A program made the translations under genes and the position numbers. Below, piece after piece: positions 35,620 through 46,497 of a stretch of 64,000 nt of DNA. The notes under the pieces are model-generated. The model had not been told where the DNA came from and ran no database searches. It saw only the letters and a list, made by a program, of their open reading frames with translations. Source of the DNA: Rotaria macrura (taxonomy: Eukaryota > Rotifera > Eurotatoria > Philodinida > Philodinidae); the NCBI GenBank assembly GCA_900239685.1, contig OENT01000496.1, forward strand, positions 1-64,000, in the 5' to 3' direction. Position 1 is the stretch's first letter, and each line of letters opens with the position of its first letter.

Positions 35620-37320
35620 CTCATGGCTATGATACAAGTGTCGTTAGATTGTCACCACAGGCAATGGACGGATTATAACTATTCAGTGATGACAAAGTAA
35701 AAATCAAAAGGAAGAAACGACTGGGAACGATTTGTATTGTAATTACTTTTGGATGAAATATGTCGAGATGATCATATTCAAGTAAATCATATGACACAGA
35801 ACAATTTACAAGCTCATTCAAGTGATGTTGTTTCAATTCAATGTTGTTCACATGTCAAGTATATAGTAAGCGTATTCATGTCTAACCAATCGATAATGTT
35901 GGGAAAGATATTGTAGATGGTAATTTTTTAATTGAATACTTGCGATCGTCCGTTCTCGACGCCTATCGACCGCACTATGTATTGATGATACGTTCATTGT
36001 TCAAGTGAAAATGAATGCCATCGAATTTAAAGTTATCGAAACTGAACCATGTACATATTGTATCGTTGCACCTGAAACTATTATTGGTTGTGAAGATCAA
36101 GTGATACAACGTGAGAGGGAGGAAACTTCCAGGGCCAACTTAACTTTGATGATGTTGAGGCTTGGGAGACGTAAAGCAAACATTGAACGATTCATGCAAA
36201 AACAGATTGAATACTGGAAAATCATCCCTAAATTTCACACAGACTTACCAAGTACGTCTAGTACGCTTTTGTATGGTCCACTTGGTTGCAGAAAGTTCTT
36301 TTCTTGTTATGACCGAAAAAAGGCGTAAATCGTGCATGTATTCTGAATGGAAAACAAATGTTGGTGATGGCTCTGACCAACCAATGTGACATTTACTTAA
36401 TACCTATCAAAAGTCCTGAATTGTTGTGCACCTAAACTCATGAGATCGAAGATCATCTTCAGAAGATGTTTCCAAGAAGCTTCTCAAACAGCACCATGCG
36501 TACTATTCATCGATGACACCGATTTTATATGTAAGAAAAAAGATAACTAGAATGATTGATAATTTGCAGTTACTTAGTTCGTATAGTCGAGCGTTGCGGC
36601 AGAAACATGACTTGTGGAGATGCATCGTAGGATCGTCTCATTCATTAGAAGTTAATTGAGATAGATGGTATGAATCCGAAAACAAAAATTCTTATTGGAG
36701 CAACTAATCGAACTGACAAAATTGATAGAAGAAGTATTCTTGGATCGGGGAAGTAAAATGAGTAAGTTTTAGTTTTATGAAAGAGTTATGGATCGATATC
36801 TTGTAAAAAAATATTTAAAATGAAACATTTCATATATATCTAGGACGTATCGATCAAATCTTGTTTGCTCCATATCCAGACCAGAAATCTAGTAACGCTA
36901 TCCTGAGGACTACATTAAAAAATGGTCTGTAGCTAAAGATGTTGAATTTACGGTTATGGTCAATATTGTGGAAGGTGAGAGTAAAGCAGCTATTGTTGAA
37001 CTATGATATAGAGTTTGTAAGACAGCTATTAGGGAATCAATTGAAAAACAACAGAGAATGAACGAATCAAATCCATGCCCAGATTTGAATGCATCCGAAA
37101 TAATAGTTGAAATTCGATGGGATTGATTTCAAAGGGTGTTGCTATTTCGCTCGCAATTAGCAGCAAATTATGATGAGTTTTACATGTATGAAACATTTGT
37201 CTGAAAGTTTCAATCACTTCGCACCTATGCTTCTTCACTTCATCTATTCCATTTTCCAGAAAAGATTGCCACAATTGGTGAGGTATTTCGAAGGACTAGA
37301 TTTCTCAGTAACACCATTGT
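35620..37320 (+). pseudogene. Decayed Cdc48/VCP-type AAA-ATPase gene copy
   Basis: Reading across frames recovers VCP/p97 from N-domain to C-terminus. N-domain: 'SVVRLSPQAMDG' (about 35635), 'KIKRKKRLGTICIV', 'TQNNLQAHSSDVVSIQ', 'YSKRIHV', 'LDAYRP', then 'MNAIEFKVIETEPCTYCIVAPET' type segment at 36011. The D1 start with 'LLYGPLGCRK' (Walker A with GKT lost) follows. Most of the D1 body is missing. D2 parts: 'GKQMLVMALTNQC', 'IPIKSPELL', 'EASQTAPCVLFIDDTD', 'IDGMNPKTKILIGATNRTDKID', 'GRIDQILFAPYPDQKS', ending near 37270 with the 'NYDEFYMYETF' tail. There are many stops and frameshifts. Two short introns seem retained (from 36531 and from about 36759), so this is a decayed gene duplicate, not a processed copy. 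A working VCP (essential segregase) must be encoded elsewhere. Confidence 0.85.
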
Positions 37321-38111
37321 CTCATTATTAGCTAGGTAGTATCAAGCAGGAAACCATGTTGTGTATGAACAACGATGAACTTTATAAATAAATAATTAGA
37401 TCTAAAAAAAAGATTACTATTTAAAAATATGAAACTTTTGCCTATTCTACAGCAATAAACGGGACAAATGTGGATATGTTCAAAAATTTTAGTTTCAACG
37501 GGACGTTGTAATCTGACGAAGGATAATTTACTTTGATTTTATTCTATATTTAATTAGAATATACGATCGAAAGCAATAAAACGGTTCCAAACATTTATTG
37601 AACGAATATTGTATTTATTTTCGCACATCACAACCGTATCTGATCAAACGAGTTTCTGTTAATGGATCATACTTGAAACTTACCGTAATTCTTGATGTAA
37701 GATTTTAGAGGCGTCGAAAATCTGTAGAATCTTAGATCATTGTGTGCGATGTGACACGAACGAGCAAGAATCTAGAACTGATCTTCTCATACAGTGTAAG
37801 CCGTTCGAAAATCGACCGTTAACCGATCGATATATAGACTTGTTACTACAGTGACAAGATTAAGTCGGTTATTTTTGAACGATTTATACCGCATGGTTTA
37901 CTATAGGGTTCGATCACATTCTAAATGAGTTTATTTCCAAACGACAGAATCCAACATATGAATCTCATCCGATTTACACCATTGACGCTAGATACTAACA
38001 AGCGATTAAAATGAATCAACTATCATTCAACCGTCTCGAATCATTTAGTGGTTTTGTGATGCGTATTCCCATAGGATTTTCTCAGATGGCCATATTCATT
38101 CATCTGATATG
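37321..38111. other. Short intergenic gap, nothing recognised
   Basis: About 0.8 kb between the VCP relic and the 3' end of the phosphatase gene. No gene, RNA or repeat seen. Confidence 0.5.
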
Positions 38112-40003
38112 CTATTTCTGAAGTACAAATTGATCAACAATATTATCGTCACTATTGTGACGATATGCAAAATGTAAATAGGTACTATTTGCAAATATAG
38201 TTGTGTATCCAAATTGTTGATCATGATATTTACTCCATGTCACAGGATAATATATATCAGTATCTAAACTTTGTCCAGTCATACCAATTAATACATGTAT
38301 TATACCATCGTCGATGCATGTGCCTTGAAACATTGGACATGATCGTTGATATGAATGTCGATGAGCAAATAGATTAAGATCAACATGATATTGATAAAAT
38401 AGTGGTTCTAAATATAATTGAATCATCAGTCTCATCCTAGTTTCATGAATAGAATCAATGGCCGATGTATACATATGTCGATGTGAACCAACAACTAACC
38501 ATGGTGTACGAGAACGATTTACTGAACTAAGATCTTTTTCAAGCCATGCATATTGAACTGACGTTCGAAGAAAATCATGTTCTGTTGAAATGTAGATAAT
38601 ATGAATGGGTCCAACATTAAAACTATACCAGAAAAGACCATTGCCATTCGATGGAGAATGAAAACGATGAACCATTGGAACAGCACATTCACCGCCTGAA
38701 TCACGACCATAATCACCCCTAAACTTATATAACTTAGAAACAAAAACAAATTTCATTCTGTATTGGAAAAGAGCTATACTTACCATTCAGGTCTAAATCC
38801 ACCAGGACCTGGTGCACCACTTGGATCTTTGTCTCCTTCTGTTTCATGATCATATTCATGATTACCAATACTCACCATATAAGGTACATGAGCTGCTATT
38901 GATTGAATTTGAGTCATAAACCCATCCCATAGTGCACCAATACCGCGAGCATAACTAATATCACCAATATGCAATAGACATGTAACATTTGTCGATGTTA
39001 CTCGTGCTGTCACACGATCAATAGTTGATTTAGCACCGGGTTCAACAGGTGACAGACCCATATCACCATATGCTATTAAATTCACAGCTTCATCTTTATT
39101 CTCGGGACGATTCGTAAACGAATAAATGGAAGACCATCCATGATTATCTGTACCAACACGATAAAAATACGTGGTTGATGAAAGAAGATTTTCTAATAGA
39201 ATTGTATGCATATATCCTGGATCGATGAATGCTTGCGGTCCCCATGTGTTGGCTTTTCCTTCACACATATCTGATGCTGTATAAGTTTTTGTTGTTCCAT
39301 TCTGACGAAAACTTAAAGATGCTGGATGTAATCCATATTGACATTGAGGAATGCATTGTGATGAATTCGTTAAATAAGAAACATACATTTGATCAATATG
39401 ATCACCATATGCTAAATGAATTTGTGTTGGCTCATTGTAATTAAGTGGTTGAATAGCGGTCGATTTAGCAATGAATGAATAATTACCCAAACACAAATGA
39501 TCACGTGAATAATAGCGAAATTCTAATCGACGACGAAGATTGATCATTCGCCATGTCATACTAATTTGTTTCTTTTTAACAAATTCATAATCAAAATAAT
39601 CACAAGCTAAAACAGAAGAAGAACAATTTATTCATTATCTTATATGTAACTGTAGCATAGTAAGAACATTCATACCTGCAGTTAGAGGAATTTCAACAAA
39701 ATAAATTCCAACAAAGTCATCTTTACATGTATGTGATATAGGTGTCCAAGTGACATTAATCTGTTCATTGCTGGAATAGTTTGTAGTGGATATATTCAAA
39801 ACGGATACAGTCACAGTCGTAGAAGTAGATAATATACCGTTTAGTGGATGGCAGGCATGTGGACTTGGTTCATCACTAATCATATGATGCTTACCAAAAG
39901 CACCGTTGATATTTAAATGTCGATTTCCGATGACTAAAATAAAACATGAGGAGAGAAGAATGACGAGCCACCTCATCTCGTCAACAGAAAAACTATTCTG
40001 CAA
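38112..40003 (-). CDS. Plant-type purple acid phosphatase / metallophosphoesterase (3 exons)
   Basis: Exons 39676-40003, 38784-39606 and 38112-38718 (minus) join in frame across 69- and 65-nt introns to 585 aa. Starting at the second Met (39976) gives 576 aa and puts the signal peptide MRWLVILLSSCFILVIG at the very N-terminus, which I prefer. A beta-sandwich N-terminal region (FN3-like, 'THVSYLT'-like segment 'MYVSYLTNSSQC') precedes the dinuclear metal phosphatase domain. Metal-ligand motifs, numbered from the first Met: GDMG (about 290), GDISY (about 324), GNHEYD (about 357), a 'VVGSHRHMY' motif and 'AHRHSYQR' in place of GHxHxYxR. 'GFRPEW' and 'DSGGECAVP' match the large plant-type PAPs. 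Expected to be secreted or lysosomal and to hydrolyse phosphate esters. The G to A change in the last motif leaves both His intact. Confidence 0.9.
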
Positions 40004-41440
40004 GTTATGATGGTTTATCAGTTTGTTTTTAAATTAACAACAAGAACGAGAAGAAAGTGACACTGATAGCATATCTTCGCATAGCGAACAAACTTCTTAT
40101 AGGTTGCAAGTATTCTATGCTGTCGATAAGAACACAATAGATCTCGCATGCACCGGAATTTATGGTATCTCAGAAGTTCGATAGGAATAAATGAAAGATA
40201 TACTGCAACCAGAATCGATCCACTTTTTATAATTTTATGTTTCATTACAAACAAACAAAAGGAAATGGTTCTTGTCATATTTTAACAGACACTTAAAACA
40301 CTTTCCTTGTAAATTTCCAAACGTTTTTCACTCACCTAAAATTATATTTATCCTTAAGAGTAATTGAAATGATCTATTACTGCATACAGAACCATCGTGT
40401 AAATCAACAATGATTAATATCAAGTTTATTATGAACGGATTTGATTATTACTTGTATTCACTATGTCAGAAAAAATCTTGTTTTATGTTCATCGTTTGTA
40501 TTCAAAGTATAATCGATTTTCTTCTTGTGGAATCATTTATTTTACAACTCTTTTAGTAGTAATATTCGAAAATGAAGTGGAAAGTGACCTGTAACTAATA
40601 TCTATTAGTATTCAACATACCTGAAGTACAAACAGTTCGAGATAAACAAAGTTATACAACGATTGTTTGACATTATGCTTCAACTGATCATTGAATATAT
40701 CATGCGAAAACACTTAATTCTATCTATGATGAAATATGGAAATTCGCTTCAAACTAAATGAGTCAGTCGAGTGTAAGAAAAAAAATGTGATGATCAGACG
40801 TAATAATGAGGAAGTTTCCTTCTGATATCAATTTTCTCTTGATTGCTACGTGCGAGATTTCTTAATTATGCAGGAATGTTCGATATTTTGGAAAATTTTC
40901 ATAATGAATTCTTTTTGTCTAGATCCTCTCAACGAACAGCACTACATCATGTGATAAAGTATTAAAATAGAACTGAAGTGGACGAAAGAGTACATCCATG
41001 AAAATATATAAGCTATCGAATTTCTTCGTTATACATTCTCAAGAGGAAAACATCCGATGCCTGATGGTAAAATTAAACAGATTAGATGAATACGAGCTGC
41101 ACTTGTACTCAGATTCATTTAAGATATAAAATGAAATATTGGATAATATACGGGTTGAAATTTCTCGTTCTCCACCTATCTTGAATCCATCGGTCATTGC
41201 ACACCTTGTAATATGAAAACGCTCTTAAAAGAAGTTTTTTTTGCAAGTTAGTCTCAACAAATCATCGGATGGTACACTCATCTGATTAGAGTGATCGTAT
41301 TGCAAGAATAATAACTGTTCAAATTAGATCTTACTACCAAAAGCGTTCTTATCAGATAGAATAGATGGAACGAACTCATTGAGTAAGGTGGTTGTTCTAT
41401 ATGTGACGTCACTTGACAAAACTCAAACCCTTCCCAATAT
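40004..41440. other. Intergenic region upstream of the phosphatase
   Basis: Promoter side of the minus-strand phosphatase. A second exact TGACGTCA octamer lies at 41404-41411, 1.4 kb from the start. No other feature was recognised. Confidence 0.4.
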
Positions 41441-41905
41441 TCAATCATTACTATCTGATTTACCGTTTCCAGAATAACTATAGTCATCCAATAAAGCTTG
41501 AAAAACTTCGTGATATTCATAGAACAACCGCGAATACGAAGACACTAGTGATCGTTTCTCCTTTCTAAACCAGTGAAATGATTCCATACTTTCGTTTTCT
41601 GAGACTCCAATCGGCATTCTATCACATTCGCATAAAGAAGTTTTTCTCATCGGTAGAATCTTGAGTATACCTACAATATTCGAATAAAAAACAATTCACT
41701 GAATAAGATATGCTAGTGTCTATGATTGTGCAAACGCGGATATGACAACAGTAATGTTCGTTTGAAAAGAATTCTAAAATACATCCAACTGCGACTTGTC
41801 AGTGTAGAGCAGAACCGATGAAGCTGCACAATTACGACATTCACCAGATACATTATGCAGAAAGCATTGCTTAAATGCGGAGCATTTACATCGACCTGAT
41901 GTAGC
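41441..41905 (-). CDS. Possible exons of an unidentified minus-strand gene
   Basis: Two coding-like pieces. One is 41774-41905, preceded by a good acceptor (..ACATTTCTAG), with a Cys pattern CxCx5Cx9Cx2C in 'GRCKCSAFKQC' and 'GECRNCAA'. The other is an acceptor-preceded frame ending at 41441, containing 'KTSLCECDRMPIGV' and a Ser/acidic-rich tail. One joining (donor GTGAAT after ..NVSG) keeps phase, but I cannot fix the model or find the 5' end. The family was not recognised; it may be a relic. Confidence 0.25.
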
Positions 41906-42839
41906 CTAGAAATGTTATAGTAAAAGGAAGAAAAAGAATCTAAGAACGAGAATTCGAATCGTACAGCACGTATGGTTTTAATACATCACGTGCTCGTATG
42001 CGAGTAAGTGTGAATAAACACTGCCTAAATCTTCATCCACACTCATTCTTTATTTTTTCGGTTACTAATTACACGATGGACATAAAATAAAATACTAAGG
42101 TAACTGAAGCTAAAAAAAACCAAGTCGATTTCTTTTATATGGTTCAAGTTTCCAATAGAAACTTTAATAAATCTTAAAACATTTCGTCAGCTAGTCTAAC
42201 AAGACTAGTATGATAAAACGAAATTTCTATGTTTCTCCAAATTTCTTAGTAGAATCCTTAGATAATCAAGGTATTTCAACTGAAAAATAACAAAACTCGA
42301 TAAGAACAATGTAGTAATATTTAAAAAATTCATCCATGATTCATTGACTTTAATTATCGCCACAGTTCTCGTCCGTGTTCACTTGATTTCACACGCAGGA
42401 TTCATCGGCACAAGAATGTAGGGAAATGTATTTGACATTTTGTGAGTTTTTCCCATGTTGACAACGTTTTAGTTCTTTCTTGTCATTTGACAAAAAGAAA
42501 CTTAAATCAGTAAAATCGCATCAAGACTTGTTTTAAGAAGAAAACTTTTCGGATAGCATATTGAGATACAAAATACTAAATATACACTGTGGAAAAAATG
42601 AGTTTATTCATTTTTAATAAACCAAACTTATCAATCTGATAGAGGATTTATTCCATGGAACGGCGGCGCAAACTGAAAAAATCTGTCAATACTTTCAAGA
42701 AATCATCTTTATTCTTACCATTACTTCTTCGTATTCATATCCAACGCATTCCATGATACGAAACAAAAACGCCTGTGAAATATTAGAAAAATATCGTCCT
42801 ATGTACCATTTTGCTTCATTTGATTATTGTTATTCCAAT
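41906..42839. other. Intergenic region, nothing firmly recognised
   Basis: Lies between the doubtful minus-strand exons and the RING-finger relic. 'RIRARDVLKPYVL'-like coding potential at about 41945-42000 (minus) may belong to the former. Nothing else was seen. Confidence 0.3.
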
Positions 42840-44390
42840 GTCATAGTCAAATCTACAATGCTTGTTTTGACCCATTTCATTTGAATCTTGATGAATGTTG
42901 TGCTCAATTTAAATCACATACTGCACTTCGATTTGATGCAAGACCTCTACTTTTTCGTTGGTTGTTCTTTGATCATGAATATCTTGAAATAATTAGAACT
43001 TGGTGATAGTGTTATTGACTCCGATATGAGAAAAGCATTTCTAGTATTCAATGGTCATTATTCAGATAGAAAATTATTGTATACATTCAATCGTGTAAGA
43101 GAATCAACAATTGATCATTATCATGAAAAATGATATGTTACATTTCCATCAAACGAACAACCTTGTATACATAAACATCATTTTTTTACTTTTCAATCAT
43201 TCAACATTCTTACATTGCAATGTGTTGGTCAACAACTCAATATTTTACCTTCGAAATCTCATAAATGGAACGAAAAATGGATGCATATTCGAACGATTGA
43301 ACAAATTTATAATCGAAATATGACATTATTTAATACGAAAGTCATCATGAAATGTGGCATTCTACTAGGATATCTCTATCGACCGAAAGATGAAATTATA
43401 TATCTCTGGAATTCGAATGTATCTTATAGCTTAGGTGGTCACTGTACAATATTCGATGTTTCATCTCCATATTGTCCTACGATAACGTATATTCTCGTTG
43501 TTATTTTTTTTTGAATTACCTTGAATAAAGATTATCTTCTCAATAGTAATATATCAATCTAATGTGATCCATCGGCCACCATTTATGATTCACTGTTCTG
43601 ACGACGATGAAATTGAGCAATCAAATGTCGATTCGATTGAAATACTCGATGCACTTTTATTAAATACCACTGCCAAAAATAAACACTATAATCGATTATT
43701 TCTTATACGAGATAAATATCTCATTTCATTTATGATTGATTTCAACGAAAAGAATTCATCAGTTCTACACGAATATACTATTCGTTAAAGTCATTTCTTT
43801 TGATACTATTTAATACTACAGTAAATGGCTTCATCAACGATTGATAAATATCAATGATCGATATAGATATTGGTATTTATCTGTCTGTTCAGTTAGCATC
43901 ATAAAACATAACATATTTTCTTTACGTTCGTTTTAAAGTTTCGAACAAGTACAATTTCATCAAGAACAATGAATTCTACAAGCTCAACAAGCTGAGTATC
44001 AATATCAACTCGAAGCTCTCACAATCGAAGAAGTTGAATATCAATATCGTGACTATGGATGGAATTTTGAACGAATATGGAATCGTATAGTATCAACATC
44101 ATCACAATTCATCGCAAGATTTCGCTAAGAAAATCGTCACTTTATTGATATCGATCAACTAAATAGAGAATGTAGCTTATGCTATGAAGATTTTCGTCTC
44201 GGTCAGCATTTCTCCATATGGTCTTATCCAGCTAAGCATACTTTTCATTTTAATTGTATTTGATATTCATTGCGAGCACGAAATACTTGCTCATTATGTT
44301 GACATGCCGTCGAACCAGCTTATCAGTCTGGTAGAGAAGCCATAGTTCGAATCATGGCAACAAGGATGTTCCCTCGTTTCATCACGTGAT
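42840..44390 (+). pseudogene. Decayed gene with C-terminal RING-H2 finger
   Basis: Coding-like segments in changing frames run through this region: 'LDECCAQFKSHTALRFDARPLLFRW'-type text near 42890-42960, 'MRKAFLVFNGHYSDRKLLY' near 43030, open frames at 43215-43514 and 43564-43788, and 'EALTIEEVEYQYRDYGWNFERIWNRI' type text near 44010-44090. At 44167-44315 a RING-type finger is legible: CSLC, then KHTFHFNCI, then CSLC. TGA stops replace residues after NCI and after the last CSLC, and one Cys ligand (expected before KH) is Ala. Functional RING fingers bind zinc and act as E3 ubiquitin ligases; this copy is broken. The parent gene was not identified. Confidence 0.6.
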
Positions 44391-46497
44391 CTTTCATTAT
44401 AAAACTCACAAATATTACCAATCATCATCTACAAATGAACAAGTTTTACAAATTTTTTTATCCCACTCCATTCATTTTTTTTTGTACGTGATCAGTATTC
44501 GTCGTTCCTTGAATTCTCACATCTACATTTATTATTTTGAGAATGTGATAGAACACGAAGAACTTTGTCAAAAAAAATTTCTGATTAGATTAATGCAAAT
44601 TTTTGAAATAAAATATTTCAATCTTGATCTTGTTTTCCGATTCCATATGAAAATTTCTTAAGTTAGTATATTGCATGTTCTATCAAGCGTATGTATATAT
44701 AGTGATGCATCGATGTTAGACACATATTAGAAAGCACGCTGCAGTGAAGAGAGTTCGCATTTTTCAACAGTATTTCTAAAATTACATAAAAAGCAAATCA
44801 GTTCTTCTCTTATTCTTCTTGGAATGATCCTAAATTTCTCTTTTGTGATTGTCTGATTTAATTGGGCAATGTGAAACAATAAAACTTTGCTATTCGATGT
44901 TAAGTAGAAGAGTATCTATTATTGATTGCTGAACGGAAAATGTTATTTCTTTCAATTTTCCCTTTTTGATTTGACAAAAGTAACTTAAAACATTGGAAAA
45001 CGTGAAAATAACTTTCCCAACTATTTACTTCACAAGCTAATCAATAACTCAATGGACACTAATTAGACAGGCTATATGTAAAGTCGTTGACACTCAACCG
45101 ATAATCAATATCGATGACAAATCATTTGAATAAGTTTCATATTTTGCTAGTTATGTTTTCATATGTTAATCTCATGTAATATATCGTTGGAGAGAATAAT
45201 ACTTCTGCTACTGTGAAAAACAATAGGAAACATAAAAATTGTGTTTGCAATTTATTCCATTTTTAACGGACTACTTTAAGATGTCTGACTGGTAAGTATT
45301 GGGATTCGTGATTTCTGGATCACCTTGTTTTTTGTTAAGATTTTTGTAAAGGATCAAAAGAATTTTCATTATCAAGACAGTGATTTCTCAACAGTAAATT
45401 TTATGATTTCGGTTAATTTGTCCGAAAAACGAACTGTTATCCATTCACAGAAGGTGCAGGAAAAATAAATCGAGAGTTTTACCATTTTCTATCTGTTCGG
45501 GTGTATTTCGATCATCTCGAAATGAAGAGAACATTAGAATTGACATATTTACAAACTAGTTGATTTTGACTTCCCCAGTCGATCAAAACAGATACCGTTT
45601 ACGGACAGTAAAAGGAGGAAAAATGGACTCTTGACTACAGTTTATGGAGTACATACCGACTGTTTTCGGTCCGTATTACTACGTATGAGTGGACGTAGTT
45701 GTACGGCCCGTATTCTATCCGTCTCGTATATGGTCCGCATATGACAGGTTTCCGATATATTACAGATAGAATACGGTCAACCATATTGCACCGTATTGTT
45801 GCAGTATACTTTCGTAAAAACACCGTGTTTTATCTGATTTACAGTTACGTCTTTTATTTTCTCTCTCAACCTATTGTTTTTACTGTAGCATTCTGTTTAT
45901 TTGGGTCTAACACTATCAGTCTCTCTTTATATTTACTAATTTATTTTCGTATTCCTGTTGCTCGGATTAAATCAGGATATATCACTTGATTTTTTTCTAA
46001 TCTTTTACTTCGACGTGCAGCATTCAGTTTATCATATCTTTCTCTTCTTTTTTCATGACCGTATTCAGTCTTAAATATCAAATCAAGCCTATCCATTTAT
46101 ATTCGTCTAAGAGATTTAATAAAAGGAAGTAGCAAATTAAAATAAGAACAAACACAGCATGAAAAAGATAATATACGAGAGAACCAAACAGAAACAAGAA
46201 CGGATTCTATCTACAACTGAAAAGTTTAAAAATTTTTTAAGCATTCAGTGAAGTGGTTTCTGAAAAAAATGAGTGCATGAACAGATTTTAGTTTTCAGCT
46301 GTTTATATGTGGCTATTTATACAAGCCTGTCTAGACATATTCGTGCCAATGAATGAACGAAACTATAATCAAAAATTCAATTTAGGTTAGAAAGTTATAT
46401 ATCATGTTGAATCACTTTTAAACGCTTTGTAACAAGAAAAAAAGAATGACACATTCGGCAATAGACATCACCCATCATAAAAAGAAGGCATCATACC
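44391..46497. other. Intergenic region upstream of the ABC transporter
   Basis: Contains the CGTAT-rich repeat cluster at about 45600-45830. Other parts are AT-rich without supported features. An open frame at 44386-44661 has no motif. Confidence 0.45.
45600..45830. repeat. Cluster of CCGTAT/ATACGG words with short inverted repeats
   Basis: At least six CGTAT-type words in about 180 bp. They include CCGTATTCTATC (from about 45707), mirrored by GATAGAATACGG (about 45764-45777). GC content is above the flanks. It may be a degraded MITE or a binding-site cluster; ends are not clear. Confidence 0.4.

Noticed and set aside
35627-35851. 74-codon minus-strand frame
   Set aside because: Antisense to the VCP relic, which explains the sequence much better.
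36162-36389. 75-codon plus-strand frame
   Set aside because: Alternative-frame reading of the decayed VCP copy, not a gene.
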